Shown here in pieces: positions 37,471 to 46,081 of a stretch of 64,000 bases of DNA (position 1 is its first letter; each line of letters opens with the position of its first letter). Source of the stretch: Streptomyces sp. HUAS CB01 (GTDB lineage: Bacteria > Actinomycetota > Actinomycetes > Streptomycetales > Streptomycetaceae); contig NZ_CP129137.1 of the NCBI RefSeq assembly GCF_030406905.1, positions 558,001 through 622,000 of the forward strand. Reading direction: 5' to 3'. Both the position numbers and the translations under genes were made by a program. The notes beneath the pieces are model-generated. The model saw nothing but the letters and a program-made list of their open reading frames with translations. It was not told the origin of the DNA and made no database searches.

Positions 37471-39027
37471 ATGGTGTCTGCCGAGCCTCGCCCCACCTCG
37501 CCCGTACTCGCCGTCGACCAGGGCACCTCGGGCACCAAGGCGCTCGTCGTCTGCCCCGAGCGCGGGGTGATCGGTTCCGGCTCGGCGGAGGTCCGCCCGC
37601 GCTACGGCCCGGGTGGAACCGTCGAGGCGGACCCGGCCCGGCTGCTGGCGTCGGTGGTCGACGCGGGACGCCGGGCGCTCGCCGAGGCGGGTGAGCCCGT
37701 CGCCGCGGTCGGCCTGGCCAACCAGGGCGAGACGGTACTCGCCTGGGACCCCGCCACCGGCACGCCGCTCACGGACGCGATCGTGTGGCAGGACCGGCGG
37801 GCGGCGTCCGTGTGCGCGTCGCTCGGCGAGGCCGAGGCGGAGGAACTGCGCGGCCTCACGGGGCTGCCGCTGGACCCGTACTTCGCGGCGCCGAAGATGG
37901 CCTGGATCCGCCGGGAGGGAACCCGCGAGGGTGTCGTCACCACCAGCGACGTCTGGCTGGTGCACCGGCTGACCGGTGCGTTCGTCACCGACGCGGCCAC
38001 CGCCGGCCGTACGCAGCTGCTGGACCTCGACCGCGTGGAGTGGTCGCGGCGGGCCCTGGAGATCTTCGGACTGGACGGTGAACGACTGCCGCGGGTCGTG
38101 GACGCGGCGGGCCCGGTGGGCACCACCGGGGCGTTCGGGCCCGAACTGCCCCTGACCGGACTGCTCGTGGACCAGCAGGCCGCCCTGTTCGCCCAGGGGG
38201 TGACCGAGCCGGGCACCGCCAAGTGCACCTACGGCACGGGGGCGTTCCTGCTGGCACACACCGGTGACCGCCCGCGGCGCGGGAGTTCGGGCCTGGTCAG
38301 CTGTGTGGCGTGGCGGCTCGGCGGGCGGACCGGCTACTGCCTCGACGGGCAGGTCTACACGGCCGCGTCCGCGGTCCGCTGGCTGACCGATCTCGGCGTG
38401 GTCTCCGGGGCCGCGGACCTCGACCGGGTGGCCTCGTCCGTTCCGGACTCCGGGGGTGTCACCTTCGTCCCGGCGCTCGCCGGACTCGCGGCGCCCTGGT
38501 GGCGCGCCGATCTGCGCGGATCACTCACGGGCCTGGGCCTGGACACCGGTGCCGGGCATCTGGTGCGGGCGCTGTGCGAGGGCATCGCCGCCCAGGTCGT
38601 CGCACTGGCCGACGCCGTGGCCGCCGACACGGGCGCGCCGCTGACGTCCCTGCGGGTGGACGGCGGGCTCACGCGGTCGGCCGTCCTGATGCAGACCCAG
38701 GCGGACCTGCTCCAACTCCCGGTCGAGGTATCGGCGTTGCCCGATGCCACGGCGCTCGGGGTCGGCGCGTTGGCACGGCTCGGTCTCGATCCCGCTCTCG
38801 GCGTGGCCGCCGCCGTGCCGGACCGGAAACCGGCGGCCGTGTACGAGCCCCGCATCCCCTCGGACCTGGCGCGGGAGCGGCTGGCGGCGTTCCGGGCCGC
38901 GGTGGACGCGCTCACCGCCCGGACGCCGCACCCCGTCGGCGTCCCGGCCGCGGACACCCCGCCCCCGTCCCCGTCGTCCCCGTCCCCCTCCGACGGGAGC
39001 CCCGCGGGAGCCCGGAGCGGGTCATGA
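37471..39027 (+). CDS. FGGY-family carbohydrate kinase, glycerol kinase-like
   Basis: A 518-residue sugar kinase. The N-terminal ATP site is VLAVDQGTSGTKALVV. LANQGETVLAWDPATG and AIVWQDRRA match glycerol kinase. The ADP-binding region is KCTYGTGAFLL and FVPALAGLAAPWW; the C-terminal LRVDGGLTRSAVLMQTQADL is the second FGGY signature. Glycerol is the likely substrate because the next genes are GlpA-like and GlpB-like dehydrogenase subunits, but a related polyol cannot be excluded. The Pro/Ser-rich C-terminal tail is unusual. It overlaps the next gene by 4 bp. Confidence 0.88.
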   Translation: MVSAEPRPTSPVLAVDQGTSGTKALVVCPERGVIGSGSAEVRPRYGPGGTVEADPARLLASVVDAGRRALAEAGEPVAAVGLANQGETVLAWDPATGTPLTDAIVWQDRRAASVCASLGEAEAEELRGLTGLPLDPYFAAPKMAWIRREGTREGVVTTSDVWLVHRLTGAFVTDAATAGRTQLLDLDRVEWSRRALEIFGLDGERLPRVVDAAGPVGTTGAFGPELPLTGLLVDQQAALFAQGVTEPGTAKCTYGTGAFLLAHTGDRPRRGSSGLVSCVAWRLGGRTGYCLDGQVYTAASAVRWLTDLGVVSGAADLDRVASSVPDSGGVTFVPALAGLAAPWWRADLRGSLTGLGLDTGAGHLVRALCEGIAAQVVALADAVAADTGAPLTSLRVDGGLTRSAVLMQTQADLLQLPVEVSALPDATALGVGALARLGLDPALGVAAAVPDRKPAAVYEPRIPSDLARERLAAFRAAVDALTARTPHPVGVPAADTPPPSPSSPSPSDGSPAGARSGS

Positions 39028-40421
39028 CGGTCACCACGGCCGGCCCGGTCGACGAGGGCGTCCTCGACGTCGTGGTGGTGGGTGCCGGAGTCGTCGGCAC
39101 GGCCATCGCCCGCGAACTGGCCCGGTACCGGCTGCGGATCGCCGTCGTCGAGGCGTCCGGGGATGTCGGCGACGGCACGTCGAAGGCCAACACGGCGATC
39201 CTGCACACCGGTTTCGACGCCGTGCCCGGCTCGCTGGAGGCCGGACTGGTCCGCGACGGCAGCCGGCGGCTCGCCGCGTACGCGCGGGAGGTCGGCATCC
39301 CGCTGGAGCCCGTCGGCGCACTGCTCCTCGCCTGGGACGAGGAGCAGCTCGCGGCCCTTCCCGGCCTGGCGGACAAGGCGAAACGCAACGCGTACGGCGA
39401 GGCCCGCGTCATCGGCGCCGGTGAGCTGCGTTCCCGGGAGCCGCACCTGGGGCCGGGCGCCCTCGGCGCGCTCGCCGTCCCGGGTGAGAGCATCGTCTGC
39501 CCGTGGACGACCACGCTGGCGTACGCCACCCAGGCCGTGCGGTCCGGTGCGGCGCTGCACCTGAACTGCCGCGTGACGGCCGTGCGTTCGGCGGACGGAC
39601 TGCACGTGGTCGACACGGACCGGGGCCCGCTGCGCACCCGGCACCTGGTGAACGCCGCCGGTCTCCACGCGGACGAGGTCGACCGGATGCTGGGTCTGGA
39701 GACGTTCACCGTCACACCGAGACGCGGTCAGCTGATCGTCTTCGACACGTTCGCACGCGGTCTGGTGCGGCACATCCTCCTCCCGGTGCCCACCGCGCTC
39801 GGCAAGGGAGTGCTCGTCGCGCCGACCGTTTACGGGAACGTGCTGCTCGGCCCCACGGCCGAGGACCTCGACGACAAGACCGCCACCGGCACCACGGCCG
39901 AAGGGCTCGCACAGCTCAGGGAGAAGGGCCGCACGATCGTGCCCGAGCTGCTCGACGAGGAGGTCACCGCCGTCTACGCCGGGCTGCGGGCCGCGACCGG
40001 CCGGGAGGACTACCGCATCGACGGCCGGCCGGACCGCCGGTACGTCACGGTCGGCGGGATCCGTTCGACCGGGCTGACGGCGTCCCTGGCCATCGCCTCC
40101 CACGTGCGGGAACTGCTGGCGGACGCGGGGCTCGCGCTCGGCGCGCCGGGCGAGCTCGCCCCGGTGCGCATGCCGAACATCGGGGAGGCGTCCCCCCGCC
40201 CGTACCGGGACGCCCGGCTGATCGCCGCCGACCCCGAGTACGGGACGATCGTCTGCCACTGCGAGCGGGTGACGCGCGGGGAGATCCGGGACGCGCTGGC
40301 CGGAGACATCCCACCCGCCACGCTGGACGGCCTGCGGCGGCGCACCCGGGCCCGGGGCGGCCGCTGCCAGGGGTTCTCTTGCGGGGCCGCGGTGCGTGAA
40401 CTGTTCGGGGCCGGCCGGTGA
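39024..40421 (+). CDS. GlpA-like FAD-dependent (glycerol-3-phosphate) dehydrogenase with BFD-type Fe-S domain
   Basis: A 465-residue protein in two parts. Residues 1-375 are a DAO-type FAD oxidoreductase (VVVVGAGVVGTAIARELARY; KANTAILHTGFDA). Residues about 390-465 are a bacterioferritin-associated-ferredoxin-like [2Fe-2S] domain with Cys in CHCERV and CQGFSC. This layout is that of anaerobic glycerol-3-phosphate dehydrogenase subunit A. It would oxidise the kinase product to dihydroxyacetone phosphate and pass electrons to the next protein. The ATG overlaps the kinase stop, and its stop overlaps the GTG of the next gene. Confidence 0.88.
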   Translation: MTVTTAGPVDEGVLDVVVVGAGVVGTAIARELARYRLRIAVVEASGDVGDGTSKANTAILHTGFDAVPGSLEAGLVRDGSRRLAAYAREVGIPLEPVGALLLAWDEEQLAALPGLADKAKRNAYGEARVIGAGELRSREPHLGPGALGALAVPGESIVCPWTTTLAYATQAVRSGAALHLNCRVTAVRSADGLHVVDTDRGPLRTRHLVNAAGLHADEVDRMLGLETFTVTPRRGQLIVFDTFARGLVRHILLPVPTALGKGVLVAPTVYGNVLLGPTAEDLDDKTATGTTAEGLAQLREKGRTIVPELLDEEVTAVYAGLRAATGREDYRIDGRPDRRYVTVGGIRSTGLTASLAIASHVRELLADAGLALGAPGELAPVRMPNIGEASPRPYRDARLIAADPEYGTIVCHCERVTRGEIRDALAGDIPPATLDGLRRRTRARGGRCQGFSCGAAVRELFGAGR

Positions 40422-41653
40422 GGCGGCGCTCGGTGGACGTGCTGGTCGTGGGCGCGGGCCCGGCCGGCCTCACTGCCGCGGCCGCGCTGGCCGCGTCCGG
40501 CGCGGGAGCCGTCGAGGTCCTGGAGCGGGAGCGGGAGGCGGGCGGGGTGCCCCGCCACTGCGACCGCGGGGGTTTCGGGACGCGCGAGCTGTGGCGGCCG
40601 ATGACGGGGCCCGACTACGCGCGCCACCGGACCCGGGCGGCCGTACGGGCCGGGGCGGCACTGCGCACCGGCGTCATGGTCACCGGGTGGGCCGGCCCGC
40701 TGACCGTGGAGGCGACGAGCCGCGCCGGTCCGGAGGAGGTGACGGCGCGGGCGGTCGTCCTGGCCACGGGTGCGCGTGAACGGCCCCGCAGCGCACGGCT
40801 GGTGCCGGGCGACCGCCCCGAAGGGGTCTGGACGACGGGCGAGTTGCAGCAGGTCGTGCACCTCCACGGGCGGCGTGTCGGCGGTCGCGCGCTGATCGTC
40901 GGCGCGGGGCCCGTGGCACGTGCCACGGTGGGCACGCTGCGCAAGGCGGGAGCCGAGCCCGTCGCCCTGGTGACCGACGGTCCCGGCCCGGCGCCGCGCC
41001 CGGCGCTGCGGAGAGCCGTGCCGGTGCTGACGGACACGGTCGTGACGGAACTGATCGGCCGGGGGCGGCTCACCGGGGTGGCGCTGCGCCGGGCCGACGG
41101 CCGGGTCACCGTGGTCCGCTGCGACTCGGTCGTGTTCACGGGCGACTTCGTCCCGGAGCACGAGCTGGTCAGGAGTGCGGGCATCGCGCTGGACCCGGGC
41201 ACGCGCGGCCCGTCCGTCGACGCGTACTTCCGTACCGCACGGCCCGGAGTCTTCGCCGTGGGCAACGTCCTGCACGGCGCCGAGCCCGCCGCCACGGCGG
41301 CGTCCGAGGGCGGTCGCGCCGCGGAGCGGGTGCGGCGGTTCCTCGCCGACCGCCGGTGGCCCGCGGTGAGGGTGCCGGTGGTGGCCGACGGCGCGCTCCG
41401 GTGGACCGCGCCGAACCTGCTCGTGCCGCGGGACTCCGGCGTACGGCTGCTGCTCCGCGCCGGGCGCCGCGTCGTCCGGCCGGTGGTGACGGTGTCGCAG
41501 GACGGCCGGACGCTGTACCGGGACCGGCTGTCGCGCCCGGCGGACCCGGAGCGCTCGGTACCGCTGACCGGGCCCTGGGCGGACGGTGTGGACGGAGCGG
41601 GCGGCCCGGTGCGGATCCGGCTCGACGAGACCCGGGACGCCGGGCGGTGGTGA
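40418..41653 (+). CDS. GlpB-like NAD(P)/FAD-dependent oxidoreductase
   Basis: A 411-residue pyridine-nucleotide-disulphide type flavoprotein. The FAD site is [20 protein letters not shown], the NAD(P) site ALIVGAGPVARATVGTLRKAG, and the second FAD motif PGVFAVGNVLHGAEPAA. The redox CxxC pair of thioredoxin reductases is absent. Such proteins accompany GlpA-like dehydrogenases and carry electrons between them and NAD or quinone. The Gly residue pattern in the NAD(P) loop is non-standard (GxGxxA). The usual third gene, a DUF1667 protein, is missing here. Confidence 0.87.
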   Translation: MRRRSVDVLVVGAGPAGLTAAAALAASGAGAVEVLEREREAGGVPRHCDRGGFGTRELWRPMTGPDYARHRTRAAVRAGAALRTGVMVTGWAGPLTVEATSRAGPEEVTARAVVLATGARERPRSARLVPGDRPEGVWTTGELQQVVHLHGRRVGGRALIVGAGPVARATVGTLRKAGAEPVALVTDGPGPAPRPALRRAVPVLTDTVVTELIGRGRLTGVALRRADGRVTVVRCDSVVFTGDFVPEHELVRSAGIALDPGTRGPSVDAYFRTARPGVFAVGNVLHGAEPAATAASEGGRAAERVRRFLADRRWPAVRVPVVADGALRWTAPNLLVPRDSGVRLLLRAGRRVVRPVVTVSQDGRTLYRDRLSRPADPERSVPLTGPWADGVDGAGGPVRIRLDETRDAGRW

Positions 41654-42221
41654 CCGGTGGCGGGACCGGACGGCCTTGTGTGTGAGCCGCCGCATCGCGC
41701 AGCGCACGGCGTACGGCGACGACCGGAGAGCGGGGACGATGCCGGCCGGGGCCGCGGGGAGGACGACGGGTGCGCGGGAAGACCGCACCGTACAGCAGCC
41801 CCGGCGGTCCGGGCGCCCTGCGCGCGCTGACCGACCAGCTTGCTGTCCGGACAGCACATCTGGGGCCGTTGCGGCGGGCCGGAAGGGGCGGGGACTTCGG
41901 TACCACCACGCCGGTGGCGGCCCCCTCTCGGCCGCTCCCCCGTTCCCGCCCGGGTGGGGTGACGAGCCGGATGTGGCCGAGGTCCCGCAGCACACGGACG
42001 AGTTCGGCCGGCGCCCCGGCCGCGGGTGACTGCGGTACGACGACCACGCCCGTGACTCCGAGGCCCGTGAGTGCGCCGACCAGTTCGCCGGGGCTCCGGG
42101 CCACGCCGCCGAACTGGTCGGCGCTCGGCCGGACAGGCGGCTCGGCCACGGGGTCCGAGGGCTCACGGACGGGTCTACCGGTGGGACGTCCGGGCGGGGG
42201 GTCCGCGGATGGGCGTGTGCC
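41654..42221. other. Gene-poor interval between convergent operons
   Basis: These 568 bases separate the GlpB-like gene from the aldehyde dehydrogenase gene, which read toward each other. Most frames are GC-driven shadows. Only the right part, on the minus strand, shows protein-like coding and is listed as a possible gene remnant. No clear hairpin terminator is seen. Confidence 0.45.
41930..42149 (-). pseudogene. Possible gene remnant, unknown family
   Basis: From a GTG at 42149 the minus strand encodes about 70 residues that look like real protein: GELVGALTGLGVTGVVVVPQ, then AAGAPAELVRVLRDLGHIRL, an alternation of helices and a buried strand with strong G/C third-position bias. After about 41945 the frame becomes Pro/Arg-rich and finally runs into the opposite-strand flavoprotein gene. 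There is no good ribosome site. It could be the surviving start of a deleted gene or a chance frame. Confidence 0.35.
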
Positions 42222-43613
42222 TCAGGCGGCGGTCCAGACGGTGGTGATGTTGCAGAACTCCTTGATCCCGTGGTCGGACAGCTCGCGGCCGTAACCGGAC
42301 CGCTTCGCGCCGCCGAACGGCATCGCCGGATGCGAGGCGGTCATCCCGTTGAAGAAGATCCCGCCGGCCTCCATGTCCTGGACGAACCGCTCCATGTCGC
42401 CGGCGTCCCGTGTCCAGACGTTCGAACTGAGCCCGAAGGGCGAGTCGTTGGCGACGCTCACGGCCTCGTCGAGACCGGACACGCGGTAGACGGTCGCGAC
42501 CGGGCCGAACGCCTCCTCGTGGTGGATCCGCATGTCGGGCGTGATCCCCGCGAGGACCGTCGGCAGGTAGTACCAGCCGGCGGGTCGGTCCTCGGGGCGG
42601 CCGCCGCCGCACAGCACCTGCGCCCCGCGCCGTACGGCGTCGTCGACGAGCTGCTCCACGTCGTCGCGGCCCTGCTCGGTGGCGAGCGGGCCGACGTCGG
42701 TGGACTCGTCCATGGGGTCGCCGACGCGGAGTGCCTCCATCCGGGCACTGAAGCGCTCGGTGAAACTGTCGTGGACGTCCTCGTGGATGATGAAGCGCTT
42801 GGCCGCGATGCACGACTGCCCGTTGTTCTGGACCCGGGCGGTGACGGCGACCCGCGCGGCCCGGTCAACGTCGGCGGAGGGCATGACGACGAAGGGGTCG
42901 CTGCCGCCGAGTTCCATGACCGTCTTCTTGACCTCGTCACCGGCGATCGAGGCGACGGACCGGCCGGCCGGCTCGCTGCCCGTGAGCGTCGCCGCGGCGA
43001 CCCGGGGATCACGCAGTACGCCCTCGATCGCGCCCGCGCCGACCAGCAGCGTCTGGAAGCAGCCGTCGGGGAACCCGGCCCGGTGGAAGAGGTCTCCCAG
43101 ATAGAGGGCGGTCTGCGGGACGTTCGAGGCGTGCTTGAGCAGGCCGGTGTTCCCGGCCATCAGCGCGGGGGCCGCGAACCGCACGACCTGCCACAGCGGG
43201 AAGTTCCAGGGCATCACGGCGAGCACCACCCCGAGCGGGCGGTAGCGAACCGTCACGCCGGAGGCGCCCGAGTCCTTCACGTCGTCGTCCGAAGGGTGCT
43301 CGTCGGCCAGCAGTTCCTCGGCGTGGTCGGCGTACCAGCGCATGGCCTTCACGCACTTCGCCGCCTCGGCCCTGGCCGCGGCCAGGGGTTTGCCCATCTC
43401 GCTCGTCATGGTGCGCGCGATGTCCTCCTGGTCCTCCTCCAGCAGCGACGCCGCCCGCTTCAGCAGGCGGGAACGCTCGGAGAACGAGGTGGTGCGGTAC
43501 GCACGGAAGGTCGCGTGGGCGGCGGCCAGGCGGTTCTCGATCTCCTCTGGGCCGATGGCTTCGAAGGTCTTGAGCGTCTCGCCGGTCGCGGGGTTCACAC
43601 TGGCGATGGCCAT
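42222..43613 (-). CDS. NAD(P)-dependent succinate-semialdehyde dehydrogenase-like protein
   Basis: A 463-residue aldehyde dehydrogenase. It has the general-base Glu in VMELGGSDPFVVM, the catalytic Cys in NNGQSCIAAKRFI, the NAD-binding PLGVVLAVMPWNFPLWQVV and a C-terminal PFGGAKRSGYGRE. Its short N-terminus and GQSCIAAKRF place it with GabD-like succinate-semialdehyde dehydrogenases, so the likely reaction is succinate semialdehyde to succinate; other aldehydes are possible. GGAGG lies upstream of the ATG at 43613. No GABA aminotransferase is adjacent. Confidence 0.9.
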   Translation of the reverse strand: MAIASVNPATGETLKTFEAIGPEEIENRLAAAHATFRAYRTTSFSERSRLLKRAASLLEEDQEDIARTMTSEMGKPLAAARAEAAKCVKAMRWYADHAEELLADEHPSDDDVKDSGASGVTVRYRPLGVVLAVMPWNFPLWQVVRFAAPALMAGNTGLLKHASNVPQTALYLGDLFHRAGFPDGCFQTLLVGAGAIEGVLRDPRVAAATLTGSEPAGRSVASIAGDEVKKTVMELGGSDPFVVMPSADVDRAARVAVTARVQNNGQSCIAAKRFIIHEDVHDSFTERFSARMEALRVGDPMDESTDVGPLATEQGRDDVEQLVDDAVRRGAQVLCGGGRPEDRPAGWYYLPTVLAGITPDMRIHHEEAFGPVATVYRVSGLDEAVSVANDSPFGLSSNVWTRDAGDMERFVQDMEAGGIFFNGMTASHPAMPFGGAKRSGYGRELSDHGIKEFCNITTVWTAA

Positions 43614-43863
43614 GGCTGTGTCCTCCTTCGGCCGCACTTACGACCCTGCCGCGCCCGGGGCGACGGCGCAACGCGACGAGGGGCTCCGGCCCGGCACCAC
43701 TCACCAGTCCCGGGGTCCCGGAACTCACCAGTCCCGGTCCGGGCACTCGGGCCCGGACGTGGGCAGCCCTCGATCGTTCACCCGAACGGGCAGCGGGTGC
43801 CCCCGCGGCGTAGGCTCGGGAGCGGCGGATCACCCGGCCGGCCGCGTTCCCCCGGGAGTCGAC

Positions 43864-44607
43864 GTGAGCGCACATCGCCGCAGGACCTGGACACGGGCGT
43901 CGTCCGCGGCGTTCCTCGCGGTCGCACTGGCGGCCGGCGGGACGGCGTACGCGGGCGACGACATCGAGACGCTCACGGCCCGGCAGATCGCGGAGAAGGC
44001 CCGCGAGGCGCTGCTCGGCGCCCAGTCGGTGCACATCACCAGCAAGGGCGACCTGCGGGAGCCGGGGTCTCCGAACGAGCTGGACCTCGCCCTGGACCGC
44101 TCGGGCAACTGCGCCGGGACCGTCAGCATGGGCGACGAGGGCTCCGTGGAGATCATCAAGCGCGGCGCGACGGTGTGGATGAAGCCGGACGCCGCGTTCT
44201 GGAAGAACCAGGTACCGGGCGGGGGCGACACGGTCAAGGAGCTCGTCGGTGACCGCTATCTGCGCGGCACGACCGACAACGGCCTGCTCAAGGGAATGAC
44301 CGAGGTCTGCGACCTCGACATGTTCGTCGACCGGCTCACCGGCGTGCCCACCGGCGACGTCGACCTCACCAAGGGGAAGAAGACGAAGGTCGAGGGCGTC
44401 GACGCCATCCCGCTGTCGGGGAATCTGGCGGGCCGGACGATCACGCTGTACGTCGCCACCGAGGGCAAGCCCTATCCGGTGCGCCTGGTGGTCACGAGCG
44501 CCGGCGCGGCGAAGGCGACCGTGGACTTCACGGACTACGACAAGCCGGTGCCGACGGCGACTCCCCCGGCGGACGACACCGTCGACCTGTCCACTCTCCT
44601 GGGCTAG
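43864..44607 (+). CDS. Secreted LppX/LprG-like protein
   Basis: A 247-residue exported protein. A basic N-terminus (RRRTWTRASSAAFLAVALAA, then GGTAYA-GDD) forms a Sec signal with a probable signal-peptidase I site after AYA; there is no lipobox Cys. The mature part (AREALLGAQSVHITSKGDL, TVWMKPDAAFWKNQV, LYVATEGKPYPVRLVV) has the alternating-strand pattern of LppX/LprG/LolA-like lipid-carrier folds. The start is GTG 43864 with GGGAG upstream. It stands alone and its cargo is unknown. Confidence 0.8.
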   Translation: MSAHRRRTWTRASSAAFLAVALAAGGTAYAGDDIETLTARQIAEKAREALLGAQSVHITSKGDLREPGSPNELDLALDRSGNCAGTVSMGDEGSVEIIKRGATVWMKPDAAFWKNQVPGGGDTVKELVGDRYLRGTTDNGLLKGMTEVCDLDMFVDRLTGVPTGDVDLTKGKKTKVEGVDAIPLSGNLAGRTITLYVATEGKPYPVRLVVTSAGAAKATVDFTDYDKPVPTATPPADDTVDLSTLLG

Positions 44608-44731
44608 ACGCCCTTGCTCCGACCGGACCGGCCCACTCCCAGGGGTGAACCCGACCGAGGACGTTCACCCGGCCTCCGGCACCCCGCGGGCCCGATGGCG
44701 GCGGCCGTCGCGCCCCCGCAGACTCGGCGGC

Positions 44732-45205
44732 ATGTCGGGCAAGCGAAGCGCCGGTCTCCTGCTGTTCCGGGGCACCGCGGCGGATCTCGAGGTGCTGATC
44801 GGGCACATGGGAGGCCCCTATTGGGCCGCCAAGGACGAGGGCGCGTGGTCGATTCCCAAGGGCGAGTACGGCCCGGAGGAGCAGGCGGAGGCGGCGGCAC
44901 GGCGGGAGTTCGAGGAGGAGCTCGGACTGCCCGCACCGGACGGCGAGCGCATCGCGCTCGGTGAGAACCGCCAGTCGGGCGGCAAGACCGTCACGGTCTG
45001 GGCGGTCGAGGGCGACCTCGATCCGCGTTCGGTGGTGCCCGGCACTTTCACGATGGAGTGGCCGCCGCGGTCCGGCGTGCCGACGGAGTTCCCGGAGGTC
45101 GACAGGGTCGGCTGGTTCCCCCTGGAGCGCGCGGCGGAGCTGCTCGTTCCGGGCCAGCGGATCTTCCTGGACCGGCTTGCCCACCACATACGCGGCGGCC
45201 GCTGA
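44732..45205 (+). CDS. NUDIX hydrolase
   Basis: A 157-residue NUDIX enzyme. The Nudix box is nearly canonical: GEYGPEEQAEAAARREFEEE followed by LGL (G-5-E-7-REUxEExGU). SAGLLLFRG and WSIPKGEYG flank it, and the pattern fits the diadenosine-polyphosphate or (d)NTP-type group. Metal-dependent hydrolysis of a nucleoside diphosphate linked to another group is expected. No strong Shine-Dalgarno precedes the ATG. Confidence 0.93.
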   Translation: MSGKRSAGLLLFRGTAADLEVLIGHMGGPYWAAKDEGAWSIPKGEYGPEEQAEAAARREFEEELGLPAPDGERIALGENRQSGGKTVTVWAVEGDLDPRSVVPGTFTMEWPPRSGVPTEFPEVDRVGWFPLERAAELLVPGQRIFLDRLAHHIRGGR

Positions 45206-45240
45206 AGCGGCCGCCGCCCCCGAACCGGAGGAAACACCCC

Positions 45241-45921
45241 GTGTCCCGTTGCTTCAAGACCGTCGCCGCGTGCGGCGCGGCACTGCTCGTCGCGGCCGTT
45301 CTGCCGGCCACCGCCACCGCCCGCCACGCCTACGAGGGCTCCGTGAGCGCGCGCGAACTCCTGGCCAAGGTCAGGAGTTGCACACAGATATCCGACGGAC
45401 TGTTCCGGACCGACGCGGACCAGGAGGAGTCCATACCGGTGTGCGGCACCAGTTCGGTGGTCTTCTGGAAGGCGGACCTCGACATCGACTGCGACGGGCT
45501 GAGCAGCCCGGAGTGCAACCCCGACACCGACGAGTACTGGCAGCCCGAGACCGCGTACTGGGACTCCGAGGGATACCCGCTGGACTCCGCCGACCTGCCG
45601 TTCATCGTCGTACCGGCGGCGAGTCCCCTGTGGGACTACGGCTACTCGCGCATCCGCGGGGGCACCGTGGCCGCCGTCATCTACCGCGACCGGCTCGTGT
45701 ACGCCGTGGTCGGCGACGCCGGACCGACCGATCTCATCGGCGAGGCGTCGCACGCCACCGCCCGGGCGCTGGGCATAGACCCCGATCCGGCCGTAGGGGG
45801 CGTCAGCTCCGGTGTGACCTACATCCTGTTCCGGGACTCGCAGGTCGCCCCCATCGAGTCGCACCGGGCCGCCGTGACACTGGGTGACAGGCTGGCGCGG
45901 AAGTTCGTCGGTCGCTCGTGA
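45241..45921 (+). CDS. Secreted GH75 chitosanase
   Basis: A 226-residue exported enzyme. The signal peptide (FKTVAACGAALLVAAVLPAT, cut near ATA-RHA) is followed by a single GH75 domain: ASSVVFWKADLDIDCDG-type segment (SSVVFWKADLDIDCDG here), DSADLPFIVVP, VYAVVGDAGPTDLIGEASHA and GGVSSGVTYILF. These are the conserved blocks of fungal-type endo-chitosanases also found in Streptomyces. It would cut chitosan outside the cell. Start is GTG 45241 with GGAGGAAA upstream, 35 bp after the NUDIX gene. Confidence 0.85.
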   Translation: MSRCFKTVAACGAALLVAAVLPATATARHAYEGSVSARELLAKVRSCTQISDGLFRTDADQEESIPVCGTSSVVFWKADLDIDCDGLSSPECNPDTDEYWQPETAYWDSEGYPLDSADLPFIVVPAASPLWDYGYSRIRGGTVAAVIYRDRLVYAVVGDAGPTDLIGEASHATARALGIDPDPAVGGVSSGVTYILFRDSQVAPIESHRAAVTLGDRLARKFVGRS

Positions 45922-45973
45922 GGTGCCGCGGGAGGACGATGGGAGCGACGGACCGGCGAGGAAGGGCGGCACG

Positions 45974-46069
45974 ATGACAGCGGACGGCGGGACGCTCGGC
46001 GGCCGCCCGGCGCAGGGCCCCGGAGCACGCGCGGCGGCGTCCGCGCCCCGTGCTCACGGCGCGCGCTAG
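45974..46069 (+). CDS. Possible 31-residue leader ORF before the PHP gene
   Basis: ATG 45974 is preceded by an excellent GAGGAAGG site and opens 31 codons ending at TAG 46067-46069, 12 bases before the GTG of the PHP gene, which has no Shine-Dalgarno of its own. It may be a translated leader that couples ribosomes to the PHP gene. The peptide (MTADGGTLGGRPAQGPGARA...) is low-complexity and unrecognised. Confidence 0.35.
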   Translation: MTADGGTLGGRPAQGPGARAAASAPRAHGAR

Positions 46070-46081
46070 CGGCATCCGGCC

